From contig CANJLL010000001.1 in assembly GCA_947475545.1 (NCBI GenBank), forward strand, positions 496,001-560,000: a DNA stretch of 64,000 nt, read 5' to 3'. Below are positions 8,749 to 17,053 of this stretch, piece after piece. The translations under genes and the position numbers were made by a program. The DNA is from Chloroflexota bacterium. GTDB lineage: Bacteria > Chloroflexota > Limnocylindria > Limnocylindrales > CSP1-4. Numbering within the stretch: the first letter of the stretch is position 1; every line of letters begins with the position of its first letter. Under the pieces are notes generated by a model. That model worked only from the letters and a program-made list of their open reading frames with translations. It ran no database searches and was not told where the DNA came from.

Positions 8749-10578
8749 TCAGCCGACGCCGCGGGCGGCTGCCTCGGCCGCCAGCCGATCGGCGAACGCT
8801 TCCCACGCCTGGGCCAGCTGCTGCTCGCCGGCGCGAGTCCGTGGCGAGGCCGTGCGGGCTTCGATCTCGCGATCGCCCAGCACCACCATGTACGGGACCT
8901 TCTGCTCCTGCGCCAGCCGGATCTTGTTCTGCATCCGGTTGTCGGACCCGTCCACGTCCACCCGAAGGCCGCGGCTGCGCAGGATCCCCGCCAGTTCCTG
9001 GGCAGCGGGGATGTGCCGGTCCGCGATGGGGACCACGACCGCCTGGACCGGCGCGATCCAGAGCGGGAAGGCGCCGGCGAAGTGCTCGATCAGGATGCCG
9101 ATGAAACGCTCCAGCGAGCCGTAGATGGCGCGATGGATGGCAATGGGCCGGCGCTCCTTGCCCTCCTCGTCGATGTACGTGAGGTCGAAGCGCTCCGGGA
9201 GCATCGTGAGGTCCGCCTGGATGGTCGCGCACTGCCACTCGCGGCCCAGGGCGTCGTCCACGTAGATGTCGATCTTGGGCGCGTAGAAGGTGCCGTCCTT
9301 GGGCTTGACGACGTACGGCAGGCCGGTCCGGTCGAGGGCCTGGCGGATGTACGACTCCGCCTGTTCCCAGAGCGCGGGGTCCCCGACCGCCTTGTCCGGC
9401 TTGGTGGCAAACGCCAGGCGCGGCTGGAGGCCAAACCACGAGTAGGCCTCGCGGACCTCGCCCAGGAGCGCCTCGATCTCCTCGCCCAGCTGGTCCGGCC
9501 GGACGTAGATGTGGGCATCGTCCTGGATGAAGTGGCGAACCCGGGTCAAGCCCGACAGCGTGCCGGACCGCTCGTTGCGATGGAGACGACCGTACTCGTT
9601 CAGCCGGAGCGGCAGGTCGCGGTACGAGCGCAGCTTGCTTCGGTAGATGAACGTGGATTCGGGGCAGTTCATGGGCTTGAGGCTGAACTTCTGACCCTCG
9701 GACTCCACGATGAACATGTTCTCGGCGTAGTGGTCCCAGTGGCCGGACTGCCGCCACAGCCGCTCCGAGACGATGATGGGCGTGCTGATCTCCTGGTACC
9801 CGCGCCGCTCCTGGAGCTCGCGCATCGCGGTCTCCAGCGTCCGCCAGATCCGCTGGCCCTTGGGATGCCAGAAGGCCGAGCCGGGACTGATGTCATGGAA
9901 GCTGAACAGGTCGAGCTGGACCCCCAGCTTGCGGTGGTCGCGCTTCTTGGCCTCGGCCCGGCGCCACAGGTACTGGTCCAGCTCCGCCTGCGTGTTCCAG
10001 ACGGTGCCATAGACCCGCTGGAGCATGGGGCGCTTCTCGTCGCCGCGCCAGTAGGCGCCGGCGACGGCGAGGAGCTTGAAGGGGCCGATCTTGCCGGTGG
10101 AGGCCACGTGCGGGCCCTTGCACAGGTCGATGAACGGGCCGTGCTCGTAGGTGGTGGTCTCGGGCATGGGCGTGCCGGTGGCCGTTGACCGGGCGGCCAG
10201 GTCGTCGAGGATCTCGACCTTGAAGGGCTGGCCGCGGAGCTCGAAGAAGGCGCGCCCGTCATCGGGCGCCATCTCGGCACGCACGAAGGTGTGATTGGCC
10301 TTGATGCTCTCCGCCATCCGCCGCTCGATGGCCGCGAGGTCGTCCGGGGTCAGCGGCCGGTCCACCTGGAAGTCGTAGTAGAAGCCGTCCTGGATTGCCG
10401 GACCAATGCCCAGGCGCGTCCCGGGGAAGAGGTCCAGCACCGCTTCGGCCATGACGTGGGCCGTGGAGTGGCGCATCGCGTCCAACTCGCTGTGGGCGCC
10501 GTGGTCCAGCAGCTCGTCCACGGAGCCGCGCTCGGCGGGGACGAACAGCTCGTCGTCCTGGTCGACTGAATCCGCCAT
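8749..10578 (-). CDS. thrS: Threonyl-tRNA synthetase lacking the N-terminal TGS domain
   Basis: Class II synthetase that charges tRNA-Thr. The editing domain begins almost at once (MRHSTAHVMAEAV near residue 35; Zn-site region GPFIDLCKGPHV), followed by the catalytic core with MNCPES, RLHRNERSG and AIHRAIYGSLERF and the anticodon-binding domain (VVVPIADRHIPAA). The product is 609 residues. The family's usual roughly 60-residue TGS domain is absent, replaced by about 30 acidic residues. The ATG at 10578 is preceded by GGGAGGG. No T-box leader was recognised between this gene and the tRNA upstream. Confidence 0.97.
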   Translation of the reverse strand: MADSVDQDDELFVPAERGSVDELLDHGAHSELDAMRHSTAHVMAEAVLDLFPGTRLGIGPAIQDGFYYDFQVDRPLTPDDLAAIERRMAESIKANHTFVRAEMAPDDGRAFFELRGQPFKVEILDDLAARSTATGTPMPETTTYEHGPFIDLCKGPHVASTGKIGPFKLLAVAGAYWRGDEKRPMLQRVYGTVWNTQAELDQYLWRRAEAKKRDHRKLGVQLDLFSFHDISPGSAFWHPKGQRIWRTLETAMRELQERRGYQEISTPIIVSERLWRQSGHWDHYAENMFIVESEGQKFSLKPMNCPESTFIYRSKLRSYRDLPLRLNEYGRLHRNERSGTLSGLTRVRHFIQDDAHIYVRPDQLGEEIEALLGEVREAYSWFGLQPRLAFATKPDKAVGDPALWEQAESYIRQALDRTGLPYVVKPKDGTFYAPKIDIYVDDALGREWQCATIQADLTMLPERFDLTYIDEEGKERRPIAIHRAIYGSLERFIGILIEHFAGAFPLWIAPVQAVVVPIADRHIPAAQELAGILRSRGLRVDVDGSDNRMQNKIRLAQEQKVPYMVVLGDREIEARTASPRTRAGEQQLAQAWEAFADRLAAEAAARGVG

Positions 10579-10696
10579 GGGTGCCAGCCCTCCCGTGTCG
10601 CGTCCCGAATGTCGCTCAGGGAAGCCCGGGCGCGGAGCGGCGGGACCCTACCACACGCCCGCGACGCCGGACGGCGTGGGGGGAAGTGGATGTGGT

Positions 10697-10769
10697 GGGC
10701 GACACTGGACTCGAACCAGTGACCTCTTGCATGTCAAGCAAGTGCTCTAACCAGCTGAGCTAGCCGCCC
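10697..10769 (-). tRNA. tRNA-Val (anticodon GAC)
   Basis: The reverse complement folds into a full 73-base cloverleaf. The acceptor is GGGCGGC/GTCGCCC with one G-U pair, the D arm is GCTC/GAGC, the anticodon arm is CTTGC-TTGACAT-GCAAG with GAC at the centre, and the T arm is ACTGG-TTCGAGT-CCAGT. The CCA end is not encoded. It lies upstream of thrS on the same strand, 118 bases away. Confidence 0.97.
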
Positions 10770-10770
10770 G

Positions 10771-10795
10771 TGCAGCGCGGTTCCGTCGCGCTGCA
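10771..10795 (-). other. Perfect 9-bp hairpin in the tRNA-Val 5' leader
   Basis: TGCAGCGCG (10771-10779) and CGCGCTGCA (10787-10795) are exact inverted repeats around a seven-base loop and end one base from the mature tRNA 5' end. It may influence 5' processing; function is unknown. Confidence 0.4.
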
Positions 10796-10881
10796 GGCGA
10801 ATGATAGCGCAGGACGCGGCCGGTGCTCCACCCCACGCAACGCACCGGCGCCCGCGTCCCGGCAATCCCGCCATCAGCCCC

Positions 10882-10910
10882 TTGTATCGGCGCTGTGACA
10901 AGCCTATCGT
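10882..10910 (+). promoter_or_regulatory. Possible promoter for the DUF2339 gene
   Basis: TTGTAT (10882-10887) and TATCGT (10905-10910) are 17 bases apart, about 80 bases before the start codon. The match to consensus is modest. Confidence 0.3.
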
Positions 10911-10988
10911 CGGCGCGTCATCGATGGTGGCAGGGTCAATCCCCGCACCTCGGGCACCACCGAGCCGGGGCTGGCCGCGGAGGGTTTG

Positions 10989-13900
10989 ATGGAGATCGTG
11001 GCCGCGCTCTGCGTCTTTGGAGCGATCATCATCTGGGTGCGCCGATCGGACCTGTCCGTCCGACTGGACGCGCTCGAACGCCAGCTTGCGGACGGGGATG
11101 ATTCCCGGGAGCCGCGGCTCAAGCACCTCGAGAGCGAGGTGCAGATTCTCAAGGCGCGGGTGGCGGTGCTGCAGCGGCGGGACGCGGACCGTCCTGCGCC
11201 GACGACCGTCGCGGCCGCCCGACCGGCCTCCACGACGACCGGGCGCGTGGTCCCGCCCGTCCCGGATCCGGTGCTGGAGCATCCAGCGACGCCCACGATC
11301 CCGCCGCTCATCGAGCGGAAGGCCGATCCGGTCTCGATCCCGGTCACGGCGTGGCTGGAGCCCGACCTGGCAGCGGCGGCGTGGCTGGAGCCCGACGTGG
11401 CAGCGGCGGTGTGGCTGGAGCCCGACGTGGCCCCGGCGGCATGGGCCGACCTGGACGCCACAGGCCGGCGCGCCACGGCCGCCGCAGCCAGCGCAAGCCC
11501 GGTCTCGGCGGCAGCGAGCGAGACGTGGTGGGACAGGAAGCGCGAGGCCGCCGAAGCGTCGACGGGCCCGGGCCTCGGACATCGCCTGCTAGCCAAGCTG
11601 GGACTGGCCGAGCAGGGCGTCGGGCAGGGCATCACGCTTGCCCTCCTCCAGGATTGGGTGGAAGGTCGCCTCCTGGCCGTTGTCGGCGGCATCGCCGTCT
11701 TCCTGGGTGGTGTCTTCTTTCTCAGCCTGGCCTTCAGCCGGGGCTGGATCACCGTGGAGATGCGCGTCGGCATCGGCCTGATCGCCGGCGCGGCCCTGAT
11801 GATCCTGGGCGAGCTGGCATTCAGTCGGCTGCGCGGGATCCTGGCCCATGTCCTCGTGGCGGTGGGCCTCGCCATCCTCGAGGTCGCGTTCCTCGCGGGC
11901 ACCCGGCTGTTCGGGTTGTTCCCGGTCGAGGTGGGCCTCATGGGGGCGTTCCTCGCGGCGGTCGCGGCCGCCGTCATCGCCGTCCGCCATGACTCTCAAC
12001 TGGTGGCGGCCTACGGGCTGATCGCGGTCCTCGCGGCCCCGCCGATGCTGGGTGCCAGCCCCACGATGATCACCCTCCTGTTCGTCGCTGCCACCCTGGT
12101 GGGCACGACGGCCATCGCGCTCTTCCGGACCTGGATCTGGCTGCCGCCGCTGGCCTTCGTGCTCGCCGCCCCGCAGGTCGCGTCGTTTGTGTCCGGTGGG
12201 CCGGAGGTGACGCAGGGCCTGATCGCCGTGGCCGCGTTCTGGCTGGTCAACCTGGTCGCCGCGGGCGGCGAGGAGACCCGTCACCGCACAGACGTGCTCC
12301 GAGCGACGACCGTCACCCTTCTGCTCGCCGATGCGGCCTTCACCCTGTGGGCCGGTTTCGCGGTCCTCACGGGCCCCTTCGAATCGTTCCGCGGCACCTT
12401 CACGCTGGTGCTGGGCGCGGCCCACCTGCTGGTCGGGCTGGGGTTCCTCGTCCGCTACGGAGACCGCCATCCATTCGGCCTGATCGTGGCTGCGTCGGGC
12501 GTCGCCGCCGTGGCCATGTCCGTGCCCATCCGCTTCGATGGCGCGCCGGTGCCGATTGCCTGGGCGGCCGAAGCCGTCGCCCTGGCCTGGGTCGCCGTCA
12601 TGCGCCGCCACCCGTACAGCGCGGCCGTCGGCATCCTGCTCGGCGCGCTGTCGATCGCCCACCTGGTCATCTTCGAGTACGCGCCCATCAGATTCGGCCA
12701 GGCAGCGACGCCCGCCACCCCGTTTGCGGGTGCCGGCGGCGACGGGGTGGTCTTCTGGTTCATCATCGGCGCGCTGCTGCTGACCGGCCTCATCGTCCGC
12801 CTCGCGTGGGTTCGCGCCATCCTCGCGGTGGTCGGCGGGCTCGTGGCGATCTACGTCTTCACGTTCGAGCTATCGGGCGCCGGGCTGGTCGCCGCGTGGG
12901 CGTTGCTGGCCACCACCGGACTGGTGCTGTTTCACCGGGTCGTCGCGCCGAACATCGCCCCGGGCTTCCGGGAGCGCGGGATTGCGTCCCTCCACCTCCC
13001 GGCCACCGCGGAGTGGATCGTCGATGACTACGCAGGCTGGCTGAGCGGCCAGGCCCGACGGGCATTCCTGGCGACGGCGCTCCTGGCCGGGGCCGGCACC
13101 GTACTCCATCTCGTGACCTTCGAGTACCCGCTCTTCCGGCTCGGCGCGGGCCTGGGCAGGAGCCCGTTCGACGGGGAGCAAGCGCTCTCCTTCGGCGTCG
13201 TGCTGGCGGCCATGGCGGTCACTGGCGTCCTGCTGCCCATCGGCTGGGTCCGGGCAGGCCTTGCGGCGGCGGCCGGCGCGCTCGCGATCTACGTGTTCCC
13301 GTTCGAGCTGTCCGACACCCCGCTGGTGGCTGCCTGGGCTGGCCTGGCGACGCTCGGCCTGGTCCTCGATCACCGCCTGGTCGAGCCCCGCCTGTCGTCA
13401 CTGCACGTCTCGCCAGCCGCCACCGGGGGCGACGAACCCGCTCGTGACGGCGCAACCACCGCGGCCTGGCCCGGCCCGTTCATGCAGCCGGCCTTCCTGG
13501 CAGCCGCGCTGGTTGCCGGCCTCCTCGCCATCAGTCATCTCCTCGCGTTCGAGTACCCCGCCGCGGGCGTGGCCGCCGCGGACCGGACGGCGCCGTTCGC
13601 CAGCAACCAGGGCCTCGCCTTCGTCCTGGTCCTGGCGTCACTGGGCGTCGTCGCTGCCCTGGTCCGGGTTGCCTGGGTCCGCGTAGGCATGGCCGCCGCG
13701 GCCGGGCTGCTGGCGCTGTGGGTCTTCCCCTTCGAGCTGACCAGCTCGTCGCTGGTGTGGGCGTGGTCCGTCCTCGCGATCGCGGCCTTCGCGCTCGAGG
13801 CTCTGGTGATCGAACCTTGGGCCGGTCCCGAGTTCTCCGACCTAAGCACGGTGCCGGCGCTGACCCGCCTCGTCCGGCCCGCGGTCCGCGCGCTGGGCGC

Positions 13901-15200
13901 CCTGGCCGGCAGCGCCATGGCCTTCCACATCATCGCGTTCGAGTTCCCGCTTGACCGGCTGGCCCGCGAAGGCCTGGCGCCAACGCCGCTGGCAGGGCAA
14001 GAAAGCCTCTCGCTGCTGGCGGTCCTGGCGGCCCTGGCGGTGAGCGGATGGGTCATGGGCCAGCGCTGGATCCGGCTGGGCATGGCCGGGATCGGCCTCA
14101 CCCTCGTGGTCTACGCCGCCGGCTTCGAGGTCCCACGCCCCCACGTCATGGTCGCCTGGGGCGTCCTCGGCGTTGGCTCGGTCGCCATCGTCCGTCGCCT
14201 GGTCCGGGTTGACCTGCTGTCGGAGGCGCGCGAGACGACCATGGGCTGGTTGGGCGACCGCGGCCCGTTCGCGGCGACCGCCCTCGCAGTGACGTTCATG
14301 GTGTCCCAGGCGCTGACTCGCGCCGAGCCCATCGCCTTCGCGAGACAAGTCGTCGGCGAGGCGGCGCTGACCGGCGTGCCGTTCGTGGACGAGCGCTCGT
14401 ATGTCCTGGGGCTCCTGGCGGCCACCTTCGTCGCGCTGGGCGCAACCTGGGGTATCCCGTCCTTCCTCCTCCGGGGCGGCGTGGCGGCGGCCGTGGTCGT
14501 CGCCTGGCTGCTGCCGTTCGAGATGCGGCCCGGCTACGCGGCGGCGGGCTGGCTCGCCCTCGTCATCGCCGCCGCCTGGCTGGTCAGGGTCGGCGCGCCC
14601 GAGCGGAGGCTCCTGGGCGGGGTCGCCGTTGTCGTGGGCATCTTCGCCGCCGTCGTGGATCTCGCCTTTGTCGCCCCACCCGATCGGTTGGTGGTCGATG
14701 CCAATACGACCGTGCTTGGCTGGACCTACCTGACGGACGCCACGGTGGGTGTCGGCGCGCTGGCGATCGCACTGGCGCTGGTTGTCCGGCTCCATGCAGG
14801 CCATCCACTGGCCCGCCGGGCACGCTGGGCGGCCGGCATCGCGGGCGCCTATCTCGCCTCGATCAGCGTCGTCGACTGGTTCCAGGCCCAGATTCCCCTG
14901 GGGGTCCGCGCGCTGTCCGACCTGCAGTGGGATGCCCAGGTCGGCCTGAGCGTGCTGTGGGCCGTCCTCGGCGGCATGGGCTTCGCCGGCGGGGTCGTGT
15001 GGGCCCGCCCCCGGCTTCGACTCTTCGGCCTGGCTCTCCTTGGGTTGGCGGTCGTGAAGGTCTTCCTGATCGACCTCGTCGGCATGCCGATCGAGGGCAG
15101 GGTCGCCGTCCTGCTGGCGCTGGGGACCCTGCTCCTGGGCAGCAACTTCGTCTACGCCCGGCTCCAGCGACCGCGGGGGCCATCGCCAACGAAGGGCTGA
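10989..15200 (+). CDS. Giant DUF2339 multi-pass membrane protein with internal repeats
   Basis: A 1403-residue integral membrane protein of the DUF2339 family, function unknown. After one N-terminal hydrophobic helix comes a short coiled-coil (about 20-60), a Pro/Ala-rich linker with three 10-residue repeats, then from about residue 210 well over 25 hydrophobic segments. From residue 558 a block of roughly 130-150 residues recurs about five times (starts near 558, 707, 850, 980 and 1107). Each block has H-L-x-x-F-E-Y near its beginning and F-P-F-E-L later. The ATG at 10989 has GGAGGG five bases upstream; an adjacent TTG at 10986 is less well spaced. It stands alone between the tRNA region and the methyltransferases. 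Confidence 0.85.
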   Translation: MEIVAALCVFGAIIIWVRRSDLSVRLDALERQLADGDDSREPRLKHLESEVQILKARVAVLQRRDADRPAPTTVAAARPASTTTGRVVPPVPDPVLEHPATPTIPPLIERKADPVSIPVTAWLEPDLAAAAWLEPDVAAAVWLEPDVAPAAWADLDATGRRATAAAASASPVSAAASETWWDRKREAAEASTGPGLGHRLLAKLGLAEQGVGQGITLALLQDWVEGRLLAVVGGIAVFLGGVFFLSLAFSRGWITVEMRVGIGLIAGAALMILGELAFSRLRGILAHVLVAVGLAILEVAFLAGTRLFGLFPVEVGLMGAFLAAVAAAVIAVRHDSQLVAAYGLIAVLAAPPMLGASPTMITLLFVAATLVGTTAIALFRTWIWLPPLAFVLAAPQVASFVSGGPEVTQGLIAVAAFWLVNLVAAGGEETRHRTDVLRATTVTLLLADAAFTLWAGFAVLTGPFESFRGTFTLVLGAAHLLVGLGFLVRYGDRHPFGLIVAASGVAAVAMSVPIRFDGAPVPIAWAAEAVALAWVAVMRRHPYSAAVGILLGALSIAHLVIFEYAPIRFGQAATPATPFAGAGGDGVVFWFIIGALLLTGLIVRLAWVRAILAVVGGLVAIYVFTFELSGAGLVAAWALLATTGLVLFHRVVAPNIAPGFRERGIASLHLPATAEWIVDDYAGWLSGQARRAFLATALLAGAGTVLHLVTFEYPLFRLGAGLGRSPFDGEQALSFGVVLAAMAVTGVLLPIGWVRAGLAAAAGALAIYVFPFELSDTPLVAAWAGLATLGLVLDHRLVEPRLSSLHVSPAATGGDEPARDGATTAAWPGPFMQPAFLAAALVAGLLAISHLLAFEYPAAGVAAADRTAPFASNQGLAFVLVLASLGVVAALVRVAWVRVGMAAAAGLLALWVFPFELTSSSLVWAWSVLAIAAFALEALVIEPWAGPEFSDLSTVPALTRLVRPAVRALGALAGSAMAFHIIAFEFPLDRLAREGLAPTPLAGQESLSLLAVLAALAVSGWVMGQRWIRLGMAGIGLTLVVYAAGFEVPRPHVMVAWGVLGVGSVAIVRRLVRVDLLSEARETTMGWLGDRGPFAATALAVTFMVSQALTRAEPIAFARQVVGEAALTGVPFVDERSYVLGLLAATFVALGATWGIPSFLLRGGVAAAVVVAWLLPFEMRPGYAAAGWLALVIAAAWLVRVGAPERRLLGGVAVVVGIFAAVVDLAFVAPPDRLVVDANTTVLGWTYLTDATVGVGALAIALALVVRLHAGHPLARRARWAAGIAGAYLASISVVDWFQAQIPLGVRALSDLQWDAQVGLSVLWAVLGGMGFAGGVVWARPRLRLFGLALLGLAVVKVFLIDLVGMPIEGRVAVLLALGTLLLGSNFVYARLQRPRGPSPTKG
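11351..11440 (+). repeat. Three tandem 30-bp repeats inside the DUF2339 gene
   Basis: Units start at 11351, 11381 and 11411 and encode WLEPDLAAAA, WLEPDVAAAV and WLEPDVAPAA. They lie in the linker between the coiled-coil and the membrane domain and may vary in copy number. Confidence 0.8.
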
Positions 15201-15266
15201 TGCCCCCTGGTCCGCTCCACCGGATCGGCACGCGCCGGGGCACGCAAACCGGCACGGCACTGCCCC

Positions 15267-15272
15267 TACCAT
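15267..15272 (+). promoter_or_regulatory. TACCAT -10 box, leaderless start for the methyltransferase
   Basis: TACCAT ends six bases before the GTG at 15279, so the transcript would begin at or next to the start codon. No ribosome-binding site is present. Confidence 0.5.
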
Positions 15273-15278
15273 GGGGTC

Positions 15279-16130
15279 GTGCATGACCTGATCGACTACG
15301 AGCTGCTGGATGCCGGCGACGAGCGCCGCCTGGAACGCTTTGGCGAGCGCATCGTGGACCGGCCGGCCCCGGCGGCCCTCGGCCCGCGCCGCGACGACGA
15401 GGCCTGGCCGCGTGCGGACCTCCGGTTCGTCCGGCCGGATGGCTGGTCCGGACCCGCGGGGCTGGCGCCCTGGTCCGCCGCGGTGGCCGGGCTGACGCTG
15501 GAGCTACGACCCACCCCCACGGGCCAGGTGGGCCTCTTCCCGGAGCACACGGGCAACCTCGGCTGGCTGGCGACCCAGGCGGGCACGCTGCTGGGTGCCG
15601 GCGCCGGGCCCGACGGCCGCCCACTCGTCCTGAACCTGTTTGCCTACACCGGCCTGGCCACGCTCGCGCTGGCGCGCGCCGGCGCCGCCGTGGTGCACGT
15701 TGACTCGTCGCGGCCCACGGTGGCGTGGGCGCGCCGCAACGCCGAGCTCTCGGGGCTGGCGGAGGCGCCGGTCCGCTGGATCGTTGACGAGGTCGAGACG
15801 TTTGTGGCCCGCGAGGTGCGCCGGGGACGGCGCTACGACGGCATCGTGCTGGACCCACCCAGCTACGGCCACGGTGCCGGAGGGCGACCATGGCAGCTGG
15901 AGGACCAGCTCCCCGACCTCCTCGCCGCCTGCTCGACGCTGCTGGGCGGCGGCGACGGGTTCTGCCTCCTCACGGCCCACACCAGGGGCCAATCGCCAGA
16001 GCGCCTCGCCGACCTCCTCGCCACGGCGCTGGGCCGCGGCTGGCAGGATGTGGATGCCCGCGACATGTCGCTGGACGCGGCGTCGGGCGCTCGGCTGGCC
16101 CTGGGCGCGGTCGCGTGCGTGGCCTCCTGA
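15279..16130 (+). CDS. Class I SAM-dependent methyltransferase (RlmI/RlmK-like)
   Basis: A 283-residue methyltransferase. The SAM-binding motif VLNLFAYTGLATLALARAG is near residue 112, an acidic ribose-binding position follows in VVHVDSS, and the catalytic-type motif VLDPPSYG lies near residue 188. This combination resembles the large-subunit rRNA cytosine C5 methyltransferases RlmI/RlmK, though an N-terminal PUA domain is not obvious. The exact substrate is not determined. It begins with GTG, apparently leaderless, and is followed 25 bases later by a second RNA methyltransferase gene, suggesting a shared transcript. Confidence 0.85.
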   Translation: MHDLIDYELLDAGDERRLERFGERIVDRPAPAALGPRRDDEAWPRADLRFVRPDGWSGPAGLAPWSAAVAGLTLELRPTPTGQVGLFPEHTGNLGWLATQAGTLLGAGAGPDGRPLVLNLFAYTGLATLALARAGAAVVHVDSSRPTVAWARRNAELSGLAEAPVRWIVDEVETFVAREVRRGRRYDGIVLDPPSYGHGAGGRPWQLEDQLPDLLAACSTLLGGGDGFCLLTAHTRGQSPERLADLLATALGRGWQDVDARDMSLDAASGARLALGAVACVAS

Positions 16131-16155
16131 CGGCCGCCCCAGCGAGGATGCGCAC

Positions 16156-16998
16156 GTGACCACGACGCCCGAGCCAGCCGGAATCATCACCAGCCTGGCC
16201 AATCCGCGGGTCAAGGCCGTCGTGCGGCTCCGCGACCGGCGGGCACGTGAGCAGGCCGGACTGACCCTGGTGGACGGGGCCCGCGAGCTGCTTCGGGGAC
16301 TGGCCGCCGGCGTCACGGTGCACGAGGGCTTCGTGTGCGACGACCTCCTGCACAGCGCCGACGGGCACGAGGCGGCCTCCCGCCTGCGGGCCATCGCACC
16401 CACCTGGACGGTGACGCCGGAGGTCTTCGCCAAGGTCTCATTCGGCGACCGGGCCGAGGGCGTGCTGGCCGTCATCGCCATCCCCGGCACCTCGCTGGAG
16501 TCCCTCCACCTCGCGCCGGATCCATTGATCGTCGTGGCAGAGGACGTGGAGAAGCCCGGGAACCTGGGTGCGATCCTCCGCTCTGCCGACGGGGCCGGGG
16601 CGGACGCGGTCATCGCCGCGTCACCCAGGACCGACCTGTTCAACCCCAACGCCATCCGCGCCAGCCTGGGCACCATCTTCGCGGTGCCGCTGGCGGCCGC
16701 GCCCGCCGACGTGGTGCTGGCATGGCTGCGCAACCGCGGAATCCGGATTGTCGCTGCCCGCGTGGACGGCTCAGCGCTGGTGACCGACACGGACCTGACC
16801 GGCGCCCTCGCGATCGCCGTGGGGGCGGAGGCGGAGGGGCTGACCGAGCGCTGGGCGGCCCACGACATTCCCGGGGTCCGCCTGCCGATGCTGGGTGTCG
16901 CGGATTCCCTCAACGTCTCCGCGGCGAGCGCGGTCCTGCTCTACGAGGCACGGCGCCAGCGGGGACTCCCCTCCCCCGCCCCGCGACGCACCCGGTGA
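16156..16998 (+). CDS. TrmH/SpoU family RNA 2'-O-methyltransferase
   Basis: A 280-residue SPOUT-class RNA methyltransferase that would methylate ribose 2'-OH in rRNA or tRNA. The N-terminal substrate-binding domain (SLANPRVKAVVRLRDRRAR, LTLVDGARELLRG) is typical of the RlmB/TsnR type. The knot carries VAEDVEKPGNLGAILRSADG, RASLGTIFAVPL, AIAVGAEAEGLTE and LPMLGVADSLNVSAASAVLLYE. The start is GTG at 16156, because GAGGA is seven bases upstream and the N-terminus is then of family length. Confidence 0.93.
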   Translation: MTTTPEPAGIITSLANPRVKAVVRLRDRRAREQAGLTLVDGARELLRGLAAGVTVHEGFVCDDLLHSADGHEAASRLRAIAPTWTVTPEVFAKVSFGDRAEGVLAVIAIPGTSLESLHLAPDPLIVVAEDVEKPGNLGAILRSADGAGADAVIAASPRTDLFNPNAIRASLGTIFAVPLAAAPADVVLAWLRNRGIRIVAARVDGSALVTDTDLTGALAIAVGAEAEGLTERWAAHDIPGVRLPMLGVADSLNVSAASAVLLYEARRQRGLPSPAPRRTR

Positions 16999-17002
16999 CG
17001 AT

Positions 17003-17020
17003 GCCGGCTGGAGAGCCGGC
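17003..17020 (+). terminator. Hairpin between convergent genes
   Basis: GCCGGCT and AGCCGGC form a perfect 7-bp stem with a GGAG loop, five bases after the TrmH-family stop and 34 bases from the convergent glycosyltransferase stop. There is no U-run, which is common in GC-rich genomes. Confidence 0.4.
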
Positions 17021-17053
17021 CAGCCTCGCCCGGGCGGGTGGCCGCCTCGCGGC

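Noticed and set aside
10579-10696. T-box riboswitch upstream of thrS
   Set aside because: A TAGGGTCCCGC-like string recalls the T-box but the conserved T-box sequence, specifier stem and space are missing.
13842-15284. 480-codon minus-strand frame opposite the DUF2339 gene
   Set aside because: Composition (Gln, Arg, His, Asp rich) is that of a reversed hydrophobic gene; no motif seen.
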